Shown here: in pieces, positions 37,757 to 49,767 of the stretch | Numbering within the stretch: the first letter of the stretch is position 1 | Layout of the letters: every line of letters starts with the position of its first letter | DNA from: Acanthaster planci | Lineage: Eukaryota > Echinodermata > Asteroidea > Valvatida > Acanthasteridae | Length of the DNA: 64,000 bases | Reading direction: 5' to 3' | Assembly: GCF_001949145.1 (NCBI RefSeq) | Contig: NW_019091436.1 | Span: 666,407-730,406 of the forward strand | Made by a program: the position numbers and the translations under genes | Notes under the pieces: model-generated | The model's input: the letters and a program-made list of their open reading frames with translations, nothing else | Database searches by the model: none | Told to the model about the DNA's origin: nothing

Positions 37757-39535
37757 TCAAAGGAAGTCTTGCTCATCGTCAAAATTGTCTCCAAAATCTG
37801 GGGGAAAAATGAGACGAAACAATTACGTTGACTAGGATGAAATAAAATGCCTACGGCTCGTGTACTGCAAAGTAATTCATTGGAAATAGTTTATACTAAA
37901 TCTTCCCCGTACACACAGCAATGAATTTGGCTGGGTGTTTTGACCATATAACGTCACTTAGGGTTTTGACATTGTATTCGAGGGAGGAAGTGGTTTGAAC
38001 AATGTAAAGTTACATGAGGTATAATGGAGTTTCCTTTTTATATAAGTAAGAGAAAGAAGTCGTACTTGTTTGAAGAATCGTAAAAGAGACGTGAAAATTA
38101 TGAGCTTACCATTGAAGAAATTGACGTGGAGATGAATATTGGCGTAGCTAAAAGCCGGTGACATCACTTTGTCGCAACCTTGACTATGATCTCCTAAGAC
38201 CATGGATCTGATAGAAGGATGGGTCCGCTTCGTTGTTAATCTTCTCGTAGTCTGAAAACTTGCCGATTTGCCGAGAGTTGTGCCTCTCGCCATAATTGCT
38301 GATACAGGACGTGACGCCGAGTTCTGTAAGTTATCACCCAAGCCACGATCATGTTTGACTGCCGAATCAGAACCGACATTGTTGGCTTGATAAAGAATCG
38401 GTGCACTGGCTGGATGTTTGTTGGATGGGTTAAAAATCTTGGGCATGATGTGAAGACCAGATAGGTCAACAGCTCCGAGAGTGCAGGACGTGTCGGAGAA
38501 CCCCTCGTCAGACACATCGTTTATGCTCCTGGAGGAGTCGGAGTCTGAGGACACTGGGTAGGTAGAGCTGATGTCAGACATGTCCTCGGAAGAGTTGGAC
38601 CCGTCGATGTGGTCCAAAAGGGATAGAACAGCGGGTGTCGAGAACTCGTCACACGGCGGGCTTTCGTCGGCTGAAATATCTTCGGAGTCGTAGGTCGCAT
38701 TCTGATCACACTCATTGCCTAAACTTGAATCCGAGGACAGCACGCGGGCATAGGGTCTTGGAAGAATCCGAGTTGGGCCGATGGAGTCTGACGTGAACGT
38801 GTCCTCGCTTCTTTCACAATCGGATAGCGAGAAATCGTTTTGCTCCAACCCAAAATCAGACATTCTAAGCTCTTTCTTTTTAGCGTTAGGGTTACCACAT
38901 TCTGACATGATATCTTCGGACGTTTGTTTGACCGCGGTGACGAGTTGATGGCGAGACTGCGGCAGTTCGATCGGGAAGAATGCGCGGCAAATCGGGTCGT
39001 CGGAACGAACTTTCCTAAATCGAAGGGGTGCCAGAAACTTAATACGGCACCGGGCTCTCTTGTGAATTATAGGCAAGCTGGAAAATTTCCGGTCAGGTCG
39101 GAGACCTGTCTGGTGGGCCCTCCTTGATGCAGTCTGGTCGATCTCACGGTTGAGTGCTGAGTGCGATACAGTGGCAAGAGGTTTGCTTGGAGACAAGACA
39201 CCGGTGATCTCATCACTTTTTGTTTTTTTCCTGATCGCTCCAGCAGCGGACTTCTGTCGTTGTTGGTTTCTCAATGGAAGGAGGACTCGTCCAGGACTGC
39301 ACGCAAAAGAGGTCAACGAGACTATTTCGATCGCGGAGCCCCTTGCGTGTCTGAGTTTGTCGCCGATCGGTTGTTTGACATCTAATGTCTCAGTTAAATC
39401 CGAATCGGATAGCTGTCCGGGGAGTGTTTCTCGGATTGACACTGCTTTCTTTGAAGTAAATAATGACAAGTTGCTGAAGGATTCCTCGCTGCTACTTACG
39501 TCCAGTGTTGACCCTGAACTCACAGCACATCCCAT
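37757..39535 (-). CDS. Unrecognised 488-aa Ser/Asp-rich protein, probable N-acylation, 2 exons
   Basis: I do not recognise the family. The large exon (39535-38110) ends at AATG^GTAAGC and joins in phase to a short last exon (37797-37757) encoding the acidic tail DFGDNFDDEQDFL. The ATG chosen gives MGCAVSS: Gly2 with Ser at 6 suits N-myristoylation and Cys3 suits palmitoylation, so membrane attachment is likely. Most of the protein is low-complexity and Ser/Asp/Glu-rich, with repeated SDS, SSED and DISS clusters (about 235-350) that look like casein-kinase-2 targets and predict disorder. A Lys/Arg-rich stretch lies near 95-175. The most ordered-looking part is the C-terminus around FSYANIHLHVNFFND. 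The long frame, the clean donor and the in-phase acidic last exon make it a real gene. Its upstream region holds an X-box-like motif. Confidence 0.75.
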
Positions 39536-40185
39536 TACTGGCACTGGATAGGTTTAAGCTTACTTTCATGATGGTTTATTTCACAGTGGTGTTTAATTTA
39601 GCATTAGTAATCTATCGTATTATGGATGTGGGCTAACATGCATGTATGCATGAAAGGCATAAGACCGAGGCCTAACATCACCATGCGCGTAGGAATAAGC
39701 ACTATTTTATACGCCCGCGTGCGATAATTTTCGCACAGGCTGCGAGGAATAACGATACTTTGGAATCCTGGAATCATGTTTCACGCAGCTCGCAGACTCA
39801 CACGCAACAAATTCGGTCCAACTCGCCACAGAAGTGTAGGCCCTTTATAAGTATCAAAATCGCCGTATTTGATTTGTTTCCTCTTCTCATTAATTATGAG
39901 AGATAGGCCTGCCACAATTTCACCTGCAGTTTTCGTTGTTGGCGCTTTGAATGGTTCTTGAACTAAGGACCTAACTGTATAATTGTTGAGCATTTAAAGT
40001 TGAACCGTTTTCAATCCTGTGTAATTATTCGACCGTTGACTCAAAATCAACAACATTGGTATTGCTTCTTACAAAAGGGTTGGGACATCACATGATTCGA
40101 AGTTTGAATAATAATAAAAAAGATTCCTTCGAGAGAAGCATGCATGATGCATCAACGGTTGAGTGTCTGCTCTGGAAGGGAAGTT

Positions 40186-40198
40186 GTTACTAGGTAAC
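40186..40198. promoter_or_regulatory. X-box-like RFX site
   Basis: GTTACTAGGTAAC has half sites GTTAC and GTAAC and fits the RFX X-box pattern with one mismatch in the left half. It lies 651 bp upstream of the 488-aa gene, beside a CCAAT box (AGCCAATCAA near 40228) and directly next to the AGAGGGCGCT site. RFX factors drive cilium genes in animals, so a ciliary role for a flanking gene is possible but unproven. Confidence 0.5.
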
Positions 40199-40200
40199 GA

Positions 40201-40210
40201 AGCGCCCTCT
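40201..40210 (-). promoter_or_regulatory. AGAGGGCGCT decamer beside the X-box
   Basis: Perfect decamer on the minus strand, two bases from the X-box-like site, between divergent transcription units. Confidence 0.35.
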
Positions 40211-40299
40211 TTCGTTCATGCTCGGAGCCAATCAATACATATGCATTGTAATTACATGTTTAAAGCAAGGAATGATTGTAAGTTTCTCAAAAGGCCCCC

Positions 40300-40320
40300 A
40301 TGGCCGCAACGTCCGTCAAA
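40300..40320 (+). CDS. Possible first coding exon (MAATSVK) of an unidentified gene
   Basis: CCCCCATGG is a good start context, followed by seven codons and a GTAAGC donor in phase 0, about 100 bp downstream of the X-box-like site and facing away from the 488-aa gene. No matching downstream exon was found in the window, so this may be chance. Confidence 0.25.
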
Positions 40321-43300
40321 GTAAGCTAAACATTTAAATTGAACGGTCTTTAATCCCGGCACCATAACGAGCCTGGTCTGCTATAATTATAGTTTGATCT
40401 ACCCCTCCCCTTGGCTGCATGAGCATAAATCCTTGGGGAATGGGGGTATATACCCCCCCCCCACAGTTAAAAGGGGGCATGGGCTATTGAATGCACCCGC
40501 ACACACTTTTTGTGGTGAGCAAGAAATTGAGGCGGATTGTGAAGAATTTTTACGACTAAAATACATTCAATACCACTCAAAAGGGAAAAAACAATTTTGA
40601 AAAGCCATATGTATGCCTACATATTACAGATGTACATCAATATCATAGACATCGACTTTTTTATAGAGTCATATGATATCCCCCCGCGTTTTTTTCAAAC
40701 TTTCATAGCCGGGCAAGTCAACCCCACCCCAATTTCCAACACAAATTTACCCCACTGCTTGGCTGGTCAAAATTAGTGCCATATTCTCAAATTTTGAATC
40801 CAGCTTTAGACTGTGTCAAGTTCACTTGCTGGTCGTTGATTTCATGAAGGTTGTACTCGTATTAACTTTAAATTGGCTTTTAAAGCATTCTCCCATTTGG
40901 AAGCACTGTGCAGGTGGACAGGCTTAAGTTTCAGTTTTGCAAAGTAACGGTGAAACCATCGTAATCTAAAGTGATTCAAATTAATGTAGAGAAACGGCTA
41001 AAACAAAGAAGAATCCATTCACATTCAGCAGTCTTCTCTGTATTCACCTTACCCACATACATGTACATGTACATGTAAATGTGTACTCGCTGTATTGGGT
41101 CGCATATGCACGGCCGTACCGTGAGCGCGCATCCACAGTACAAAGTTTACCCCGACACCATGGATACGGCACAATACAATAGCACAGCTAGCACAGTTCA
41201 CATGCACACGATCCGAGTCTTTAGTGGACTCCCTGTGAGGCAGCTTCTGCTCTGAAAAAAAATCTAGCTAGGAACAATCAGCGCACTGCATATTCATTAG
41301 GGTCATTATTTGCCCTAACCTCGGTCTCTACGTGGTTATGTATGATTAAACAAACCGGAACGACAGTCGTGAGGTGGCATAAAACCATGTCCACCGTCCC
41401 TCATTGATACTCGTGTGGAATGCAGTGGGGTTGCCATCACTTCATCAACTTAGTCCAAAGCCAGAATTGTACGGATGATATTCGAAGTGCTGGCACATGG
41501 TCTATATAGATTTGCCAGATATTCCACACGGTGAGAGATTCTGTCGTTGGTTCAGGCCATTCATCATGAACTAAAACGCGTGGTGTAGGACCTATAGTGT
41601 GAGATCGCATCATCGTACACTCTAGGTGCGATTTGGCAAGGAGAAGTTATCAGCACACCGTGCGACTTGGTGAGGGCAGCGGGGTCAGAGGCGGCGAATT
41701 CGCGGCGGATCTGCTCAAATTACCAAGGTAGGTCCGGCGATAACCTCGTCAGGTCACAGTGGAGTGGAACGGAGCTAAGCTAGGGTTTCGATGCTGAATC
41801 TTGCAATCAAGATTGTAACTCAATACAACATGATCCCATGAACGTGTGTCAGGTGGATGGATTGATCTAAATCCGGCGGTATCCATGAACCTGGTGGGAG
41901 GAAAGTTAACGTGAGGTTCTGTTCAAATCATGTACGTGTATTATGGCTCCATTTTAAGCATTTTATGATATTTCCAAGATGTTCAGTCTTAATTGAATGG
42001 CTAGTTTACATCTAAATCAACTAACAAAAAGGAGTACATTTATTTTTGCTTATGCACTTATATCTACTTGTGTGTCAGTTGACGTGCGTGTTCTTGCATG
42101 TCATATACCGCATGTGCCAAGTCTCATTCAAAGAAAAAAAGTCCCATTCAAGAAAAAAATGCGCCGACAATATCGGAAAAAACTCGAGGGGCGGATTCCG
42201 CCCCTGGCTCTTTCAGGGTGAAGAAAGAAGAGTTTAAAGGTGTTTCGAATCATACAAGGGACAATATACTGTACATATACCCACACATGTTTATAGCCTC
42301 CCTCAACACCGGAAACAAGACCGTGACCCCGCGAGACGCTCAGGTCGAAGTGAAGAGGGTTAATTTCCTTAGAAATCAAGTTTCACATCAAAATCCACGG
42401 GGAGGGAACTGAAGTTATGATATGCACGTGGCTCAAGCAGGTGGCAAAAAACACGGCTGCCTCTGCCAAAAAAGTATTACATTTGTCTGAAACTTTGACG
42501 AAAGCTGCATACCTCCTCTTAGGAATTGGGACTTCGAATGAAATCGCGTTTAGTGCTCGATGGACGGATTTTTCTTTTTTGTGGGTTATACGCCCCGACC
42601 CCTCCTATCGAATCCAACTAAATGTCGACGTGGGTATGATGTGATCGATACTCAAAGTGCACCATGCGAAAGTTAATACGCGCCATTACCCGCGTCAAGG
42701 CTGAGCCATTGAGCAAGTGTGTCGTCATGGGGACAACTGTCGATTCCAAAAAAGTTTTGCTTTGGTTGCGAAAAGTTAATGGGCAGTTCTGCGGGAAAAT
42801 GGCTCTTTAGTCCTCCCGTCATTTTTCTTTGTCTCTTTCTTTTCTTCTTCGTTATCTTGAAACTCTTGAAACTGGAACTGTGGGATTTCAAAAAGAGCAT
42901 GACTCATTCGGCACGTTTCTGTTAATTTTCCATCTGTGTGTGTTATGAAGTACAAAATAATAATGCAAAGTATGCATGTGATTTCATAAAAAATGCAGTT
43001 TTCTCGGCGAGTATGATTACTTATTTCTCACAATATAGCACATTATACAATTTGAAATATTGTCCTGGACAAGTCTCAAGAGAAAATTATATTATGCTGT
43101 TTGCGTGAGTGGCTACTTTAATAATGCATTTGTAAAAGCTGCAGTGCAAGTGATAGTCTATATCTTGGGAGACGTACCATGAGCAAAATGTGCATAATTC
43201 GGAAACCTCTCCTCAAAAGTGAAAACTATTCATAAGGTCATGTTGTCCGTTGTTATGTTGCCATAGGTGCAGAAGGTAACAATAAACTTCCTTAATTTGT

Positions 43301-45987
43301 TTTAACACATAATATTTCGTGGTATCTATAGAAAGAGTCAGATGGTCGATGTTTGTTCAGCTTTGATAGGCGTCGCTAATCTTAACAATTGCAATTCACT
43401 ACTTGTTTTCATGAAGCCGCACGTTTCAGCGTAGAGTGCCTGCACTCGGCAGTTGCTAGCCATTTCTCGTATGTGAGGAATCGCTGTACGCGTGCGTTCT
43501 TTTCCTACCTCCATGAATCAGGTAACGGACGGGACGAAATACTCTGCATAATAATGATTATGGTGACAATTTTAGAAGGATTTGTCCACAATAAATGACC
43601 CCAGCTTGAAAATTAGGTTAACTGTAACATAAGCGTGAAATAAGAGCATATTTACGAATTATCGGCACGGATGCGTAAAACCTGGGAATCTCACACTTAT
43701 AACTGTTTTTCAAAAACAATTTTCGAGTGAGCTTTTTTGGCTAAAATTCGCTGTAGTTTCTGTATCTTTTAGAAAACTCTTTGTATCCAATTAAATTAAA
43801 AAGAGCGATCTTTCAAACTGTAGCCGGGATTTTGGTGATTCTTTCTTTTTATGATTCAATCAAAGTATGGAAATGATTTTGATAGGCATGATCGGTATAA
43901 AAACGGTATAATAAAGGTCTTGGCCCTCATATAAATGGCTTTATATTATGACCTGTGACCTACACCAAACTCCAGCTACGATTGTGTACTTCACGACGGA
44001 TGAAACCCGTCGTAATTGAGGAGAGAACCTGGTGTTTACACGTGTTTGCTAAGGACCATTATGTCTGTTTGATCGCCCGAAGAGCCTTGAGTTAACCGGG
44101 AGCCCAAATATCGATTGTGTTCACAACAAAAGGACGTCTCCAAGATGACCTAACAAAAGTTGCTGCCGGGTGTTTGTTGGTTGTCTGTGATAGCTCAGTC
44201 ACGGTTTCTGGGTGTATGATGTATTGCATCATAGAGAGGAAGGACATAACTTGCTGTTTCTTTCTCGACTGTTTGTATTCATCCAAGGCTTGTCCACCTT
44301 CATGTACTCTGAAATCGACCTGAATACTTGCGGGTGGACCTTGCAACCACAAGCAATTTTCTTCTCAATATGTAGGATGACATGGAACCTTTCCTTGAAC
44401 CGACATAGTTGAACTAAATATACAATGTATATACCATTAAAAATTCAATATTTAGGGTCGACTACCGAAAAGAAAATCACAGTTGGGAGTGTGTGTGTAT
44501 TGACCGAGATTTCTAAGAGGAACAGTGGTGTAGTTAGCCACTATTCACGTGTGTACATGTGCGGGCTATCAAAATGACGTGCGATTACATGTATAAACAA
44601 TTATATTCACCGGTGAACTTTGATTTCTATACGATATAGCAACATGTTAGACAAGAGAACTACATGGGTTATCGTGTTTGAAAAGCTTGCTGAAATAATT
44701 ATGCAGATTAATTAGGTTGCACTGCTTAAAGACCTTGTAATCCTCATGCACGAAGACTCTTGATAATCCAACCCATAGGCCCACTGTACTTTGATATTCC
44801 GTTTGTACACAATACGAACTTGAATTGTCAAAGTGCAAGGCACAAGACAAATCGTCTGTCTGAAACGTCTGGGGTGTTCAAAATGACAGAATTTAACCCA
44901 TCACATTTAGCAAGTTATATAAAATCATCGCCAAGTACGACACTGTGTGTTCATTTTACCGTCAAGGCAGTCCGCAAATGACGTTAAATTCATGTCCATT
45001 GCGAGCGTGCATTGTTTTAGTCAGGGTGAGTGCCTATTCATTGTGTTCCCGGCCCGGGGGTTTTAGACTTACGTGTACTTGTCTAATCAGTAGCAAGGCG
45101 TCCAAAAAACAGACTGGTTTGTTTCCAGCCAGGATCATTTTGCAACACCTGATCCGGGCGATCAGGGAAATGAAATGGATTCCGAAGAACGTAATGAAAC
45201 AAAGGAGTGTTAAATCCGAAAGAAATCAGAGATGCGGGGGCTGTAACTGCGGTTGGAGTTCAGAACAATCAAGGCACTGTGTATATATTTACTGTTTGCA
45301 CTTCCGATTGGTAAAATGGAATCTTTCGACGTTTAAAGTGTTTTGAAAGTGGAGAGAAGCTGCAGGAACTTCACCCGGTATCCCCTAAGGAGATGTTGGC
45401 TACAGTAATGTTCTGCTGCCTCCAGTAGTGTATGTATAGGACGTGTTATCATCCACAGACATGTACATGTCGTTTGTATCTGGGATTTTTTTTATACTGA
45501 CTAAAGAAGATTACCCTATCAAGTATCATGTAATTCTGTTGTGTACCTGTAACTGTGTTGAGAGGGCCACCACTTATCATGGAATGTGCAAAGGCAAAGG
45601 GGCGCTTTGTCATGTCGTATAGATGCGTATTCCATGCACATCGTGGTAGGAAGAGGCTGCGGAGTACGGATTCACACCATGGAATGGACCAAAAACACGC
45701 ATTATGCCTGGAAAGGAGAGAAGTTCTAGGTTAAAATGAAGTTAATAATGTTACAGACTTACAGTATGTCTTTGCGGTCATTTGTCACGTGACGTGGCGT
45801 GACGACATCGCACAAATAAATGGTAGTCACTAAATGCCGACGTCAGGCATCAAATTCGGCACCGTCATCGATATCACCCGATCACCTCTTGTTTGTAACA
45901 ACAAAAACGCCCCCCCCCCCTTAGTTTTTACCTTTGTTCGCATCTTCAGTAACTTCAAAATATTCCTCTTTTTCTCAGATCCCTAAC

Positions 45988-47544
45988 ATGGCAGACACGG
46001 AGATAACTGCGCCATCTGATACAACTCCCGAGATCGACAATTCAACTGAGAACAAAATGGAGGAGACGAACAATAACTCGGAGGAAATGCCCCAAGCAGC
46101 TAAGACTCCCGATGGAGGTGAACTGGATGAGTCGACCCCTACTACAGAGGGAGGTGAGCCCGTCGGATCTCAGGAGGATAAACAACAGAATGAGAAACCA
46201 GTGGGGGAGGGCACAATCGCTGGCCAAGATGCTGGGGACTCTAAACCAGCATCCGAGGAAAATATACCACAGCCAGGGGGCGATGCTGGGGAGGAAGCGA
46301 CAAAGGATGAACCGGACGCCCAAGAGACCGATGGCTCACCAGACGCTGCTCCTGCAGAACCTGTAGAGGAGAACGAACCGAAGCAGGAAGAAGAACCAGC
46401 TGCGACTTTGGCTAAGTCGGCAGAGGCCAAGGGAGATGGAGTGGGAGAGGAGAACACAGAGAGCAAACAAGAAGATGGGGGTGCTGAAGAAAGGCCCAAA
46501 GAGGAAAGTGAGGCTAAGGAGGAATCTGCCCCAGAGAGGGCGGTGGTGGAGGAAGGAGAGGATGAACAGAGTAGTGCACCTGCTGAGGCCGACGCAGCAG
46601 CTGAGGAAGAGAAACCTGTAGACGCTGAGGCACCTGCAGAGACAGGCGAGAACGTCGGTGAGAAAGCGCCAGAGGCTGACGCTGCCGAAGCAAAAGCACA
46701 AGATCAGTCAGCAGACAATGAACAGACAGTAGACAATTTTTACTCAAACGAGGATGCGAAACAAGAGGACAGAGTAAGCCCTGTCGGTGACACTCAAGAA
46801 GAGCACAAGCAGCACACAAGCGGTGAGCCAGAAGAGACAACACCAGCCGTCCAACAAGAAGTGACGCCTGAGGAAGAGGGAGAAACCAGGGCGGAAGATC
46901 CCTCCCTCGATACCGAGAGGATCCCCACACCTGTATCCAAAGAGCCAGAGCCCACCCAAGAAACAGCCCAAGAGGCGCAGGTTTCTTCCTCTCCGGAACC
47001 CGCTGAAGAGGGCCTCACTGGCTACGAGTTGAAGTACAGAGCCGCCCAGAAAGACATCGAGGAGCTGAGAGCTATGAATGTAGAGATTCAGCAAAGGCTT
47101 GCCAAGTCGGAGGAGGAGGCGAGGGAGAGGAAGCAGCGGGCCAATGCAGAGAGCAAAGATGGCATGAAGGTCCAGGCTGACTACCTGGCACGGGAGCTGT
47201 CCCAGCAACAGGACACTGAGAAGTTCCTCCGCCAGAAGCTGGCCGAGGTCCTGGAGGAGAAGGAAGAGAGCGAACGCAAGTGCAAGGACCTACAGCTCCG
47301 GCTCAAACGCTTCGTCAAGGACGACCAGGCCAAGGATGAGAGGATGATCAAGATGGAGGGGGAGCTTCGCGAGATCTCGCGGGAAGTTGAAGTGCTGGAG
47401 GACCACCTGGACCAGGAGACGCTGGCAAAGATCAAGGCAGGACGAGACAGTCGGGCGACCAACGGCGAGGCAACAACCACCCGGACGCAAGACAAGAAAA
47501 CAGAGACGCCCGCTCCAAAGTCAAAAACATGCGTCATACTTTGA
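45988..47544 (+). CDS. Unrecognised 518-aa acidic coiled-coil protein with C-terminal CAAX box
   Basis: I do not recognise the family. Residues 1-340 are low-complexity and very rich in Glu, Ala, Pro, Gln and Thr, with few hydrophobics, and are probably disordered. From GYELKYRAAQKDIEELR (345-361) to about 500 the sequence has regular heptads with no proline for over 120 residues, a long coiled coil (for example DTEKFLRQKLAEVLEEKEE). The protein ends KSKTCVIL; CVIL is a CAAX box whose final Leu favours geranylgeranylation, and the nearby Lys residues would help membrane binding. The coding region is one exon beginning ten bases before the ATG, after a TTTCTCAG acceptor, so one or more untranslated exons lie upstream. 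Paralemmins share the coiled-coil plus CAAX layout, but I see no sequence match to them. Confidence 0.85.
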   Translation: MADTEITAPSDTTPEIDNSTENKMEETNNNSEEMPQAAKTPDGGELDESTPTTEGGEPVGSQEDKQQNEKPVGEGTIAGQDAGDSKPASEENIPQPGGDAGEEATKDEPDAQETDGSPDAAPAEPVEENEPKQEEEPAATLAKSAEAKGDGVGEENTESKQEDGGAEERPKEESEAKEESAPERAVVEEGEDEQSSAPAEADAAAEEEKPVDAEAPAETGENVGEKAPEADAAEAKAQDQSADNEQTVDNFYSNEDAKQEDRVSPVGDTQEEHKQHTSGEPEETTPAVQQEVTPEEEGETRAEDPSLDTERIPTPVSKEPEPTQETAQEAQVSSSPEPAEEGLTGYELKYRAAQKDIEELRAMNVEIQQRLAKSEEEARERKQRANAESKDGMKVQADYLARELSQQQDTEKFLRQKLAEVLEEKEESERKCKDLQLRLKRFVKDDQAKDERMIKMEGELREISREVEVLEDHLDQETLAKIKAGRDSRATNGEATTTRTQDKKTETPAPKSKTCVIL

Positions 47545-49666
47545 TTGGCCAATCCTCAGTCTTGCACACGATTGGCGATTATGACTCTTTTCATCGCACC
47601 GTACGTAATTACAGCAGGGTGCTGAATTAATCGCCTTTTTGAATTGACGTAATCCACGTTGATTCCCAACACAAGCCGGCAATCGTTTTCAGCGTTTCTT
47701 GCTAATGAGGTTTGCTCGAAAAGTGAGATGACCGGTAGAGATTGGATGCGGTCGAGCTTCATTTCCCTGGAGTAACGCTCACCAGGTTGATAGTGTGTTT
47801 GAAATTACATGATACAACTTTACCCAGCATCATTCTAGCAGACGTTTGTCATCTTGACAAAAAAACAGTCCACTGTTTTCATGTCTTGTCAGGATGGCAT
47901 TGTGTCTTTTCCGTCGCATACAAAGTGAACACTGTGTTGCTTGGTTTTATTTTGATCAACGTGCAGACCTACATACATCATTCGGGGTCGATTTTCTCAA
48001 ATTTCTTTCTGAAAACCTTTGAGATATGACTATACATATAATCAGTTTGTTTTCGTTCATAACAAATTACGTTACTTTATTACCACTTCTCGTTATCTCG
48101 GTTTATGGTTTTGTGGCTTGTCGTTTCAAGTGGAAGTATTTGCAGTGAGCTCTAAACAGCCGTTTTATTAAGATTTTACAGTGTATGGTGCCGGTTACAG
48201 TGACATAAAATAGGCCTAATTGCTTTGAGTCGTTAGAATTTTTTAATTAATCAAGAATTTGCCCCATGAGAGGAAAGTGTTTTCAGTGTACGTTCAATGC
48301 ATGCATGACGGCATGTTTAAGATCAACTTTGCTTGATAGGACTGAATCCCAGACGTACGTCTCAACATTCTTCATACCTTGGACAGCTTCTTATGGTAAA
48401 ACTGAGAGCTGCATTTAGTCTGGTTTAAACATTACTTGGCGCGAATACTTGGCGCGAAAGCAAACATGGAGCGAGCATGACAACGCATGATCAAATATTT
48501 GTGCCGCGAGTTGGCAACAGTTGAAGACATCCAACTTCGTACGCTTCGCGTTTGCTGGAGCCTTGAAGTATGAACCGGACATTAGTTACTTGCACTCTGC
48601 CAATCGACGAAAACTGCGTTCCGTGATGTATTACACAACGCAGGAATTTTGCTGGGGACCACAGACATGATTTTTCAAAATACAGGGTATTTTATCAGTT
48701 GTCTCTGCTGATATGGACGTGTAGAGTATTTGTACTGCTGGCGTATTCAGGTGTTCTGTTGGGGATCGTGATTTTTTTTAATCGTCTACCAAAGTTTCTC
48801 ATCCGTAAAATACCCCCCTCCAAAAATATCGTTCAAAAATGCTAACGCATTCAGTTCCTAATAAATGAATAAATATATACACGTACCCGTAAAAACTGGT
48901 AATCTGTCTTGGCTTGGGCGACCTGCCCCCGCTGGATACGCCGCTGCATTGTGCAGCTGTCGATCGACAAATCCAATCGCAGCGATGATCCCCTTCATTG
49001 GCTAAAGACACTGCGATAGGTGTTCCGTGGTATCGAATCTATCTCAGTACACGTGTATTCGCCGTCATCGAAGGTTGACAAGGTTGCTGGCTTCGTCTAT
49101 ATGCTGCAACATAGCATCAGTGAACTTAAGACACAAGCCGGGACTTCTTGGGCTGACGTCAGCGGTGCTAGTCAGTGTGTTTGTTTATGATTTTGCGTAC
49201 AGTTTCGAAAGGATTAATGTCATTCAGATTACATGGTTGATATCAACCTCGTTATTAAAATTATCTTTCCCTCTCATGTAACTTTTCAAGTATTGATTGT
49301 TGTAAATCTTGTGGTTCTGACAAGAAGGCATCATCGGCCGGAAAATAAGTTGATTTCATCGCTACCTCCTCCAGAATTGGTTTCAGATGGAATGTGTATT
49401 TTCTAGACGTAATTTGCATGTAATGGTTCAGAATAAGCATTTTTGAATCTGTAAGACTCTGTTTGGAATTATCTAAACTTTTTTGATTTTATACAGCTTT
49501 CGTGGATGGTTGACGTAAATGGACATTAACGCTGTGGCGATATAATTAACTCACCAATTTGTCTAAATTTGTTTAAGTTTTTATAAACTCAATTGTTTGA
49601 AATTATTTCATTTTAATGACTTGGGTTACGGCGGGCGGAATTTCAACAGAACATAAGAAGCCTTTA

Positions 49667-49767
49667 CACTGCAAAACTGTGATGTTAAACTGGTCTTAAT
49701 CTAACACTCTGGGTGTTACCAGAGAACTACACCCAGGGTACTAAAAGACATCACAGAATTTGAAGTG
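49667..49767. mobile_element. 101-bp CACTG-terminated inverted-repeat element
   Basis: The left end CACTGCAAAACTGTGATGTT pairs with the right end, which reads CACTTCAAATTCTGTGATGT in reverse complement; the inner ACACTCTGGGTGT / ACACCCAGGGT adds more stem. CACTG ends suggest a CACTA/EnSpm-derived MITE. Confidence 0.6.

Larger units (their letters stand above)
39536..45987. other. 6.4-kb spacer, mostly without recognisable genes
   Basis: Apart from the X-box region and a possible tiny first exon near 40300, I see no coding exon I can support. A CpG-rich stretch at about 41560-41740 ends in ACCAAG^GTAGGT, a plausible untranslated first exon for the prenylated protein at 45988, whose coding exon begins just after an acceptor. 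C-runs occur near 40450 and 45910. Confidence 0.4.

Noticed and set aside
39781-39993. 70-codon minus-strand frame upstream of the 488-aa gene
   Set aside because: It starts with ATG and reads plausibly, but shows no family, no splice link and no better composition than neighbouring chance frames; it may be leader sequence.
46042-47552. Several long minus-strand frames opposite the prenylated protein
   Set aside because: They mirror the Glu-rich, GA-repeat codons of the real gene; runs of Ser, Leu and Cys are the expected antisense product.
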